Assembly (NCBI GenBank): GCA_030428835.1
Contig: JAUIEP010000007.1
Span: 1-64,000, forward strand
Length of the DNA: 64,000 nucleotides
Direction of reading: 5' to 3'
From: Gammaproteobacteria bacterium
GTDB lineage: Bacteria; Pseudomonadota; Gammaproteobacteria; Pseudomonadales; Halieaceae
This document shows positions 36,710-43,953 of the stretch, one piece after another. The position numbers and the translations under genes are program-made. The stretch's first letter is position 1; each line of letters begins with the position of its first letter. The notes under the pieces are model-generated. The model did no database searches and was not told the origin of the DNA. It was given only the letters and a program-made list of their open reading frames with translations.

Positions 36710-37261
36710 TCAGCTTGACTGCAGCCGCCGCGCGAACGCGGTGCGCCACTCCTCGAGGGGCTGGAACTCGGGCGCGTTCTCCACGAGCCGGCGCGTCGTG
36801 GCCACGATCTCGTCGTCCGGCAGGTCCAGGTCCAGCCCGTCCGCGAACGGCTGTGCGACGTGGAAGGGCGAGTCGACGAAACACTCCACGCCGTTGCCCT
36901 CGCAGTCCGTAAAATACAGCGACCACGCGTTGCCGTGGCAGATCGGAATGACGCCCTCGACCCCGGCGTCCTCGAGCCGTGCGCGCAGGGCGCGCAGGTC
37001 GTCGAGTGTGTCGGTGCGCAGCGCGAGGTGGTCGACCATCACGAAACCCCTGTCCCGTGGGGCCGCGCCGCTGACCATCGCGATCTGGTGGTGCTCCTGT
37101 GGATCCTGGCTCAGGAAAACGATCTCGGAGCCGTCCGGGACGGGCCCGCGGTTGGTGATGTGAAAGCCGAGCACGTCACAGTAGAAGGCGGCAAGGCGCT
37201 CGATATCCTGCGCCGCGAGGGTGACATGGCCGAGACTGAGCCGGGGTGAACGATCGTTCAT
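36710..37261 (-). CDS. VOC-superfamily protein (glyoxalase / extradiol dioxygenase type)
   Basis: A 183-residue single-module VOC protein. Plausible metal ligands are H12 (GHVTL), H78 (VDHLAL) and E126 (VECFVD), spaced as in catechol 2,3-dioxygenase-like modules. It starts 19 bases after the FAD monooxygenase and presumably forms an operon with it, so a small ring-cleaving dioxygenase acting on the hydroxylated ring is a fair guess. A glyoxalase or isomerase role is not excluded. Its C-terminal 50 residues fall outside the domain. Confidence 0.8.
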   Translation of the reverse strand: MNDRSPRLSLGHVTLAAQDIERLAAFYCDVLGFHITNRGPVPDGSEIVFLSQDPQEHHQIAMVSGAAPRDRGFVMVDHLALRTDTLDDLRALRARLEDAGVEGVIPICHGNAWSLYFTDCEGNGVECFVDSPFHVAQPFADGLDLDLPDDEIVATTRRLVENAPEFQPLEEWRTAFARRLQSS

Positions 37262-37280
37262 GTGGGCTTGCCTCCTGCTG

Positions 37281-39050
37281 TCATGCGCGGGCGCCGGCGG
37301 ACGCCAGCGCACCAGTATATACCGCCGGGTGGTGCAGGATCGCCCGCATCGTGTCGCGCAGTGCTGCGTGGGAGTCCGCCACCGCCTCGTGCGCGCGCCA
37401 TGCGACGATGCGGTCCGGGCGCACCAGGACGCAACCGCCGTCGGTGACCTCGCGCCGGTGCATCCAGTGCCCGTACACGTCGTTGATGTCCTGGCCCAGC
37501 GACAGGCGAAGCGCCTCGATCTCCACGCCGAGTTCCCGCGACACCGCCGCGGCGGCGTCGAGCCACGGCTGCCCGCCGGCGCCCGTGATGAGGGTAAAGC
37601 GCCCGTAGTCGCACACGTCCAGCGTGGACACGTTCGTGTTGCCGATGGTGAGCCACGCGTGGGGCAGCGGGCTGCCCGGGTAGGTGGATGCCGCGTAGTG
37701 CAGTTCGGGGTCGCGGCGCGGCGCAGGGGGCTCGGCATCATCGGCGCGAACCGCGGACGATGTGTAGCGCTGGCCGAGTTCGACGCCCAGGGCGTTGAAC
37801 TGTGTATTCGACACGTGCATGGCCTCCAGCATCCGCACGCGCAGCGCCTCGCCGTCGGGGCCGAACAGGGTAGCCAGTCGCGCATCGACCTCGGCGGGCG
37901 ACATGTCGGGCGACAGGCCTACCGCCGCGAAATAGCCGAGCATGTCCAGTGCGCTCGCGTTGGCGCGGTCCACGATCTGTCGCCCCACGGGTTGCCGCTC
38001 CGCGGAGTACGTGTCGAGCAGCGCATCGCCGGCCTTGCCGCGCAGCACGAGCGCCAGTTTCCAGGCCAGGTTGTAGCTGTCCTGCATGGAGGTATTGCTG
38101 CCCAGGCCGTTCGCGGGTGGGTGGCGGTGCGCCGCATCGCCCGCGATGAACAGCCGGCCGCGGCGATAGGTCGACGCCACGACGTGGTTGAACTGCCAGG
38201 GGCTGATCTTCTTGACGGTAAAGTCCACATCGTCGTCGCCGATTGCCGCCCGAATGCTGTCGATCACCGCCGCCTCGTCCAGGTTGTTCGGTTCGAGGCC
38301 CGGGCGCAGGAAGATGGTGCTCCACTCCTTCCACGGCTCCACGCAGGTCCACACGCCCACGAGGTCTTCGGTACCGGGCGTGATCGTGAAGAACAGCGCG
38401 CCCGAGCGGTGCGCGGTGTATTTTGAGAGATCCGCGTCGATCCAGACGGTCACGGCGTCGCCGATGCCGGCCTCGCCCTCGTACTCAAACCCGCCGTCGC
38501 GGCCGACGGTCGTGCGCCCGCCGTCGCACCCGATAGCGTATTGCGCCGTCACCCGGAACCCGGGGTCGCCGTTGCGGGGTTGCACATGGGCGATGACGCC
38601 GTCGCTCGTTTCGCTCACCGACAACACCTCGTGCTGCATGCGGATGTCGGCGCCCAGTTCCCGCGCCCGCTCGAGCATGATGGGCTCCAGCACGTGCTGC
38701 GCGATATTGCACATCGCGGTCGGGCTCGCGGCGCGGTACTCGCCCACGCGATCGTCGCCCGCGCCCCAGCCCATCATGCGCGACAACTCGCGCCCCGCGA
38801 AGGAGGTCGCGAAGACCTGGTTGCCCATCAGTGCCTGGGGCAGGGCGCGCGCCTTTACCGCCTCCTCCATGCCGAGGTCGCGGAAGATCTCCATCGCCCG
38901 CTGGTTGGTGATGTGGGCCCGCGGCGCGTTCGCGGTGCCGTACTTCGACAGCGTCAGCGCGTCGATGCCCTCGCGCGCCAGCAGCGCCGCGGCCGTGAGG
39001 CCGGCGGGGCCCGCGCCCACCACCAGCACGTCGGTATTGATTGTCTTCAC
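37281..39050 (-). CDS. FAD-dependent aromatic hydroxylase (TfdB/MhpA-like)
   Basis: A group A flavin monooxygenase of 589 residues that hydroxylates a phenolic ring using NAD(P)H and O2. The FAD motif GAGPAG is at 12-17, a CDGGRTTV stretch corresponds to the DG motif, and GDAAHRHPPANGLGSNTSMQD is the FAD-ribityl signature; the C-terminal thioredoxin-like domain of phenol hydroxylases is also present. It has a GTG start with GGGAG. Its promoter region carries a near-perfect TTGACA-17-TACTAT and a 38-bp palindrome overlapping the -10. TfdB, MhpA and 3-hydroxyphenylpropionate hydroxylase are the named relatives; the real substrate is unknown. Confidence 0.9.
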   Translation of the reverse strand: MKTINTDVLVVGAGPAGLTAAALLAREGIDALTLSKYGTANAPRAHITNQRAMEIFRDLGMEEAVKARALPQALMGNQVFATSFAGRELSRMMGWGAGDDRVGEYRAASPTAMCNIAQHVLEPIMLERARELGADIRMQHEVLSVSETSDGVIAHVQPRNGDPGFRVTAQYAIGCDGGRTTVGRDGGFEYEGEAGIGDAVTVWIDADLSKYTAHRSGALFFTITPGTEDLVGVWTCVEPWKEWSTIFLRPGLEPNNLDEAAVIDSIRAAIGDDDVDFTVKKISPWQFNHVVASTYRRGRLFIAGDAAHRHPPANGLGSNTSMQDSYNLAWKLALVLRGKAGDALLDTYSAERQPVGRQIVDRANASALDMLGYFAAVGLSPDMSPAEVDARLATLFGPDGEALRVRMLEAMHVSNTQFNALGVELGQRYTSSAVRADDAEPPAPRRDPELHYAASTYPGSPLPHAWLTIGNTNVSTLDVCDYGRFTLITGAGGQPWLDAAAAVSRELGVEIEALRLSLGQDINDVYGHWMHRREVTDGGCVLVRPDRIVAWRAHEAVADSHAALRDTMRAILHHPAVYTGALASAGARA

Positions 39051-39058
39051 AGTCGCTC

Positions 39059-39117
39059 CCTACTATTCACTTGTCAATTGACAAGCGAATAGTAGGCGCG
39101 GACTGGTGGCTTGTCAA
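39059..39117 (-). promoter_or_regulatory. Promoter and 38-bp operator palindrome of the FAD hydroxylase operon
   Basis: On the minus strand TTGACA (39112-39117) is followed after 17 bases by TACTAT (39089-39094), a strong sigma-70 promoter. Overlapping the -10 and running to the ribosome site is a palindrome at 39059-39096, 38 bp with one mismatched pair, whose core CTTGTCAATTGACAAG (39070-39085) is perfect. This is a likely operator. The TetR gene at 39306 is the natural candidate regulator. The -35 context CTTGTCAATTGA (39110-39121) repeats part of the palindrome. Confidence 0.75.
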
Positions 39118-39164
39118 TTGAATAATAAAAATCCGGGTTCCGGTGCGGGCAGTGCGGGGCGATA

Positions 39165-39290
39165 CGGGTCGAGCGGGCGAGATGGGTCGAGCGGACGACA
39201 CGGGTGGAGCGGGGCGCTGGAGGTGGCGCTGGTGTGGGGCGATGCGGGTGGGGCGATGCGGGTGGGGCGTGGTGTGGGGCGCGCGGGGTG
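39165..39290. repeat. G-rich tandem repeats
   Basis: Three roughly 18-base units built on GGGTCGAGCGG/GGGTGGAGCGG come first, then two exact copies of GATGCGGGTGGGGC (39241-39254 and 39255-39268) with flanking partial copies. The plus strand is rich in GGGG runs, so it could form G-quadruplexes. It separates the TetR stop from the FAD hydroxylase promoter, where it may stall transcription of the upstream minus-strand genes. Confidence 0.65.
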
Positions 39291-39305
39291 TGCGGCGAAA
39301 GGTGC

Positions 39306-39926
39306 TTACCGGGACGGCAGCATCAGGTTGGCCACGAAGTCGGCGTGGGCCTCCACGGCCGCCGCCCGGGCGGGGTCGAGGCCGGTCAGGCGCCGGCACT
39401 CGGGCGCCACCGCGAAGATGAGCGAGGCCGCGCCCGCGAGCGCGTAGAAGGCGTGCGGCAGCAGCTCGCCGTCCAGCCCGGCGATTTTACTCAGCTCCGG
39501 TGCGAGCGCGTCGAAACGCGACTTGATGTGCTTGTCCACGAGCCAGTTCAGGCGCTCGTCCGCGACCTTCCCCTCGTCGACCATCAGGCGGAAGAGCTCT
39601 GGGCGCGCGGCGGAAAACCGCACATACTCGCGAATGATCTCGCGGGCGTATTCGCGCGGGTCGCGCGTCGAGACGTTCTCCAGTTTTTCGCGCAGCCGCA
39701 ACTCGAGGTCGGCGAACAGCGCGTCCGCCGCCGCGCGCCACAGGGCTTCCTTGCTGCTGAAGTGGTAGGTGATAAGGCCCTGGTTGGTGCCGGCGAGGCG
39801 CGCGATGTCGCGGGTGCTCGCGCCGTGAAAGCCCTTGTCGGTGAACGCGCGGACCGCCGCCTCGAGGATGCGGGCCCGGGTTGCCTCGCGCTGCTGCTGC
39901 CGGGTCGTCTTCGCTTGTTCGCCCAT
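39306..39926 (-). CDS. TetR/AcrR-family regulator
   Basis: A 206-residue repressor-type protein. The N-terminal helix-turn-helix (about 14-60) contains DIARLAGTNQGLITYHFSSK, very typical of the family, and the C-terminal domain resembles TetR_C dimerisation domains. It is co-directional with, and 46 bases after, the GST gene, so both are probably read from the promoter at 40792-40819. It lies between the two promoters that share the CTTGTCAAT element and is the most likely ligand-responsive regulator of the module, including its own transcript. Confidence 0.9.
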   Translation of the reverse strand: MGEQAKTTRQQQREATRARILEAAVRAFTDKGFHGASTRDIARLAGTNQGLITYHFSSKEALWRAAADALFADLELRLREKLENVSTRDPREYAREIIREYVRFSAARPELFRLMVDEGKVADERLNWLVDKHIKSRFDALAPELSKIAGLDGELLPHAFYALAGAASLIFAVAPECRRLTGLDPARAAAVEAHADFVANLMLPSR

Positions 39927-39972
39927 CGCCTCTGTCTACCGCTCGTGTCGTGTGCCAGGCAGGCCGGGAGGC

Positions 39973-40764
39973 TCAGGCCTCGGCCAGCATCGCCTCTATG
40001 GTGGGCCACTCTTCCAGCCCGTTGGCGCGCAGCAATTCGACGATTTCGGCGGGCAGCCACTGCGTCACAGCGGTGTCGTAACTGGCGCGGGCCTGCATCC
40101 GCGCCAGCCAGTCCGCGACCGCCGGTCGCGCGGCCACCAGTGCGTCCAGGCCGAGGTTGTGCGTGCGCAGCGCGTACGGCAGCGCGGTGCCGTCCGCGAG
40201 ACTGATGCTGTCACCGGCGAGCCAGCCACCGTGCTGTAGCGTGGCCTCCATGTCGTCCAACAGGTCGATAAATACGGCGAGTGCGCGCTTGAACTGTGGC
40301 GCGTGCACACCGTGATCGAGCACGCTCCTGCGCTGCTCGCGCGCGACCGGGTCCTGGATGTTGGCGATGTTCGCCTCGCGCACCTCGGGCGGTTGTGCGT
40401 TGATGAGTTTGCGTGGTCCCAGGGCAAATGTCAGTACCGGGGTGACCGGGTGGACCTCCTGGTCGAAGCGGTGTACCCACTTGCGCATGGCGTAACGCTC
40501 GGCCGGCGCGGCGGGAACTAGCGCCGGCCCCGGCGCCACGTCCTCGAGGTAGAGATTGATGAGCGACGATTCCAGCACGATCTGGTCGCCGTGCACGAGT
40601 GACGGTACAACGCATTTGGGGTTGATCGCCGCGTACCAGTCCGCGTGCTGCTCTCCGGCGAGCAGGTCGATCTCCTTCGACTCGAACTCCAGGTTTTTCT
40701 CGGCGAAGGTCCAGCGGACTTTCTGGGAACAGGAGGATGCGGCGTTGTGATAGAGCGTAAACAT
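39973..40764 (-). CDS. Glutathione S-transferase family protein
   Basis: A 263-residue GST, longer than usual by about 40 residues. The thioredoxin-like N-terminal domain begins MFTLYHNAASSCSQKVRWTF and contains VVPSLV (the cis-Pro) and ESSLI, the glutathione-binding turn. The helical C-terminal domain carries an extended segment after residue 130. GSTs in aromatic operons often act as maleylpyruvate isomerases, dehalogenases or ether-cleaving enzymes. First gene of an apparent GST-TetR transcript, divergent from the HAPMO-like BVMO. Confidence 0.87.
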   Translation of the reverse strand: MFTLYHNAASSCSQKVRWTFAEKNLEFESKEIDLLAGEQHADWYAAINPKCVVPSLVHGDQIVLESSLINLYLEDVAPGPALVPAAPAERYAMRKWVHRFDQEVHPVTPVLTFALGPRKLINAQPPEVREANIANIQDPVAREQRRSVLDHGVHAPQFKRALAVFIDLLDDMEATLQHGGWLAGDSISLADGTALPYALRTHNLGLDALVAARPAVADWLARMQARASYDTAVTQWLPAEIVELLRANGLEEWPTIEAMLAEA

Positions 40765-40791
40765 GCGAGTGACCCCGGGTTGACTGCGGAT

Positions 40792-40832
40792 ACCATAGCA
40801 GTTGTTTTTCGCTTGTCAATCGAATAATTAAA
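40792..40832 (-). promoter_or_regulatory. Promoter of the GST-TetR transcript with shared operator half-site
   Basis: On the minus strand TTGACA (40814-40819) is followed after 16 bases by TATGGT (40792-40797). The -35 lies inside CTTGTCAATCGAATAATTAAA (40812-40832), which differs at only two of 21 positions from the element at 39110-39130 upstream of the FAD hydroxylase. The same factor probably reads both. The site also lies in the region shared with the divergent BVMO gene. Confidence 0.7.
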
Positions 40833-40977
40833 TGTGCGGCCTGTCGCCGCCCTGTGCCGGGTCCGCGGGGCGCAGCCCCGCACCGGTTGTTGCGGCAGCG
40901 CTGCGCCCCGGCAAATTGTGGCTGTGCGGCGTATGTACGATACTCTGCGCTGGTCTCGACCGGTGAAGGAATCCCCA

Positions 40978-42891
40978 GTGGCCTACGACTGGCAGCTGTC
41001 CCTGCGCGAGGTGGGCGACGAGCAACTGCGCGCGGCGCTCGCACTGGCGAACATCCCCGCGCTCCTGGCGTGCATGGTGCATCACACGGGCAGCACCGCC
41101 CAGTTCGACGAGGTGCAGCCTGTCTGCGAGCTGTTCGCCGAGGAGGTGGACGGGTTGACGGAGGAGCAGCGTGAGCGGGCGCGGGAGCTTGCCCTCGCCG
41201 CCTTCGCCGCCTACCGCGGGGGAGCCGACCTGGCGCCCCCGCCGGAGGATGCCATCGCCGCCACCATGCACCGCATCGCCGGCCAGGATATTCCCGGGTT
41301 CCAGATGCCCATGCTGCGCGAGGAGCTGAACCTGTTCGGCGAGGACACGCGCCGGGTCGAGATCAACACCGGGGACATGCCCGCCGACTTCCGCGTCGTG
41401 ATCATCGGCTCCGGCATGTCGGGGATCCTCACCGCCATCCGCCTCAAGCAGGAGGGTATCCCCTTCACCCTGCTGGAGAAGAACGCGGACATCGGCGGCA
41501 CCTGGTACGAGAACACCTACCCCGGCTGCCAGGTCGACTCCTCGAATCACCTGTACAACTACATCTTCGAACAGAACACCCAGTGGCCCAACCACTTCTC
41601 GGGCCGCCGGGATCTCTTCCGGTACTTCGCTGGCCTGGTGGACAAGTACGGGCTGCGCGAGCACGCGCGTTTGAACTGTGCCGTGACCGCGGCGCGCTAC
41701 GACGAGGCGAGCGGGCGGTGGACGCTCAGTGTCGAGGAAGACGGCGAGGCCGCCGCCGTGACCGCGAGCGTGGTCGTCAGCGCCGTGGGCCAGCTCAATA
41801 TTCCGAAGTACCCCGACATCGAGGGCGTCGGCAGTTTCAAGGGCACCTGTTTCCACTCGGCGCGCTGGGAACACGGGCACGACCTCACCGGCAAGCGGGT
41901 GGCGGTCATCGGGACAGGCTGCAGCGCCGTGCAGTTCGTGCCGGAGATCGCCGCACAGTGTGGCGAACTGAAGATCTTCCAGCGCTCGCCGCCCTGGCTG
42001 CTCCCGGTCGAGGAATACCACGCGCCCATGACGGACGAGGAGTTGTGGCTGCTGCGCGAACTGCCGTTCTACGCGCGCTGGTACCGCTTCTTCCTGTTCC
42101 GCACGAAAGCCGTCGACGGCGAACTGCCGCTGCTGTATGCGGAGCCCGGCTGGCAGGGGCCTCCCAATACCGTCAGCGAGGGCAACCAGATGTTGCGCGA
42201 CGCGCTGATCGAGTCGCTGCAGGAGCAGGTGGGCGACGACGCCGAATTCCTCGCCAGGCTCATTCCGTCGTACCCGCCCGGCGGCAAGCGCCCGGTGCTG
42301 GACGACGGCTCGTGGATCGCGGCCCTCAAGCGTCCGAACGTCAGCCTGCTCACGGAGCCTATCGACAAGATCGTCGACAACGGCATCGTTACCCGCGACG
42401 GGCAGCTGCACGAGACCGACGTGCTGATCTACGGCACCGGTTTCACGGCGGACGAGTTCCTCGCCACCCTCGATGTGTACGGCCGCGACGGCCGCTTCCT
42501 CGCGGACTGCTGGGACGGCGACCCGCGGGCGTTCAAGGGTGTGATGGTCGCGGGGTTTCCCAACTTCTACATGCTGTACGGCCCGAACACCAATATCGTC
42601 GTGGGCAGCAGTATCGTCTTCTTCGTGGAATGCCAGTTGCGCTACATACTCGGCTGCCTCAAGTTGCAACTGGAAGAGGGGCACAGCGCCATGGAGTGCC
42701 GCGCGGACGCGATGGCGGACTACAACGCCGGGATCGATGCGCTCAACAGCCAGCGCGCGTGGGGCGCGCCGGCGGTGTCGAGCTGGTACAAGAACGCCAG
42801 CGGTCGCGTGACGCAGAACTGGCCCGGCACGCACTGGGAGTTCTGGCAGCAGATGCGCGGGCCCGCGACGGGTGAACTGACGGTGAGCTAG
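40978..42891 (+). CDS. Baeyer-Villiger monooxygenase, 4-hydroxyacetophenone monooxygenase (HAPMO) type
   Basis: A 637-residue flavin monooxygenase starting at GTG 40978, seven bases after AAGGA; the in-frame ATGs upstream have no ribosome site. The roughly 130-residue N-terminal extension, including LRAALALANIPALLACMVHH, is typical of 4-hydroxyacetophenone monooxygenases, which turn aryl ketones into phenyl esters. GSGMSG (144-149) binds FAD, and the BVMO signature F287-H293-W297 and the NADPH motif GTGCSA are intact. Divergent from GST, it shares a promoter region with the TTGACA element. With the flavin hydroxylase, VOC protein and GST it suggests a route for an aromatic or cyclic ketone. 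Confidence 0.9.
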   Translation: MAYDWQLSLREVGDEQLRAALALANIPALLACMVHHTGSTAQFDEVQPVCELFAEEVDGLTEEQRERARELALAAFAAYRGGADLAPPPEDAIAATMHRIAGQDIPGFQMPMLREELNLFGEDTRRVEINTGDMPADFRVVIIGSGMSGILTAIRLKQEGIPFTLLEKNADIGGTWYENTYPGCQVDSSNHLYNYIFEQNTQWPNHFSGRRDLFRYFAGLVDKYGLREHARLNCAVTAARYDEASGRWTLSVEEDGEAAAVTASVVVSAVGQLNIPKYPDIEGVGSFKGTCFHSARWEHGHDLTGKRVAVIGTGCSAVQFVPEIAAQCGELKIFQRSPPWLLPVEEYHAPMTDEELWLLRELPFYARWYRFFLFRTKAVDGELPLLYAEPGWQGPPNTVSEGNQMLRDALIESLQEQVGDDAEFLARLIPSYPPGGKRPVLDDGSWIAALKRPNVSLLTEPIDKIVDNGIVTRDGQLHETDVLIYGTGFTADEFLATLDVYGRDGRFLADCWDGDPRAFKGVMVAGFPNFYMLYGPNTNIVVGSSIVFFVECQLRYILGCLKLQLEEGHSAMECRADAMADYNAGIDALNSQRAWGAPAVSSWYKNASGRVTQNWPGTHWEFWQQMRGPATGELTVS

Positions 42892-42961
42892 CGGGGTGTT
42901 CGTCGCGGGATGCGGTGCGGGTTGCGGTGTGGGCGGACGCGCCGTATCGCGCGCGGCGCCG

Positions 42962-43948
42962 CTACCAGGGAAAATACTCCTTCTGCCCCAGCGAGCGAAT
43001 GCCGCGGTACAGGTGACCGACCCCCAGTTCCGTGGACAGGCGCCCGGGGATATCGTGACCCCAGGTGCTCATCTGGTTGTAGGACAGGCCCGCCGTCCAG
43101 GTGCTCTCTTCGACCGTGAGCGCGTCCCAGCCCATCTCCATCTCGAAGCCGGAAGGCGTGGTGACGTAGAAGGACAGTTCCCTGTCGTTGGGGTGTTGGC
43201 CGATGGTGCGCGTCAGTTTGTAGCCGAGGTCGCGGCAACGCGCGTAGGCTGCGCCGAGGTCGTCCAGCGTCTTCGCCTCGACGTTCAGGTGCTGGATTCT
43301 CGTGCGGAAGAGATCGATGTGGATACCCTGCGTCGCGGCAACCGCGATCGAGTGGTGCCGCTCGTTCAGGCGCAGGAAGGTGACCTGCATGACCTCACGC
43401 CCCCCGGCCGCGAGTTCGATGGTATCGCTGACGCGCGCGTCGAAGACCTCCTGCCAGAACTCTATGGTCCGGCCGGGTTCCCGTGTCATCAGCGACAGGT
43501 GACCGAGACCGCCCGCGCCCGTAACGAAGCCGCTGCAGCGCATGTCCAGCGGCGTCTCGTCTATTAGTGGCGTGGTGAACAGTTCGATCTGCATGCCCTT
43601 GGGGCCGGTGAAGCGGTGGAAGTCGGTCACGCCGCGCGCGGCCGCCGCCGCGCCGTCGACATACTGCGTGCTGACGCCGGCGGCGTACAGGCGAGCCGTG
43701 ACAGCCTGCAGCACGTCGTCGGAATCCAGGTGCATACCGATCGCGATGATATCCTCGGCGCTGTCGCGCTGGACGATGAGCCGGCGCGCGTGCCGGTCGA
43801 GTCGCAGCGCCAGTTCGTCGTCACCGGAGGGCGCGAGGTGCATGCCCATGGCCTCCACGGCGAACCGGCGCCACTCCGCCAGGCGCTCTGACCCTATGAC
43901 GGTGTAACCCAGGCGCGCGGCGCCGAAGATGTTGCTCGCGTTCTGCAT
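42962..43948 (-). CDS. BphC-type extradiol ring-cleavage dioxygenase
   Basis: A 328-residue two-module VOC enzyme resembling biphenyl-2,3-diol and steroid (HsaC) dioxygenases. The active C-terminal module provides the Fe(II) ligands H150 (GHLSLMT), H220 (QHLNVEA) and E271 (FEMEMGW), with an acid-base His at 198/199 (ERHHSIAV) and Tyr261 near the ligand loop; spacing matches BphC. It cleaves a catechol next to the hydroxyls. The neighbouring TonB receptor stops five bases before it. Together with the HsaA-like and MhpC/BphD-like genes downstream it forms a plausible meta-cleavage set. Confidence 0.92.
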   Translation of the reverse strand: MQNASNIFGAARLGYTVIGSERLAEWRRFAVEAMGMHLAPSGDDELALRLDRHARRLIVQRDSAEDIIAIGMHLDSDDVLQAVTARLYAAGVSTQYVDGAAAAARGVTDFHRFTGPKGMQIELFTTPLIDETPLDMRCSGFVTGAGGLGHLSLMTREPGRTIEFWQEVFDARVSDTIELAAGGREVMQVTFLRLNERHHSIAVAATQGIHIDLFRTRIQHLNVEAKTLDDLGAAYARCRDLGYKLTRTIGQHPNDRELSFYVTTPSGFEMEMGWDALTVEESTWTAGLSYNQMSTWGHDIPGRLSTELGVGHLYRGIRSLGQKEYFPW

Positions 43949-43953
43949 GGCGG

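Noticed and set aside
40834-40977. Longer N-terminus for the HAPMO-like BVMO
   Set aside because: In-frame ATGs at 40834 and 40933 lack ribosome sites, and the region overlaps the promoter side; GTG 40978 has AAGGA seven bases upstream.
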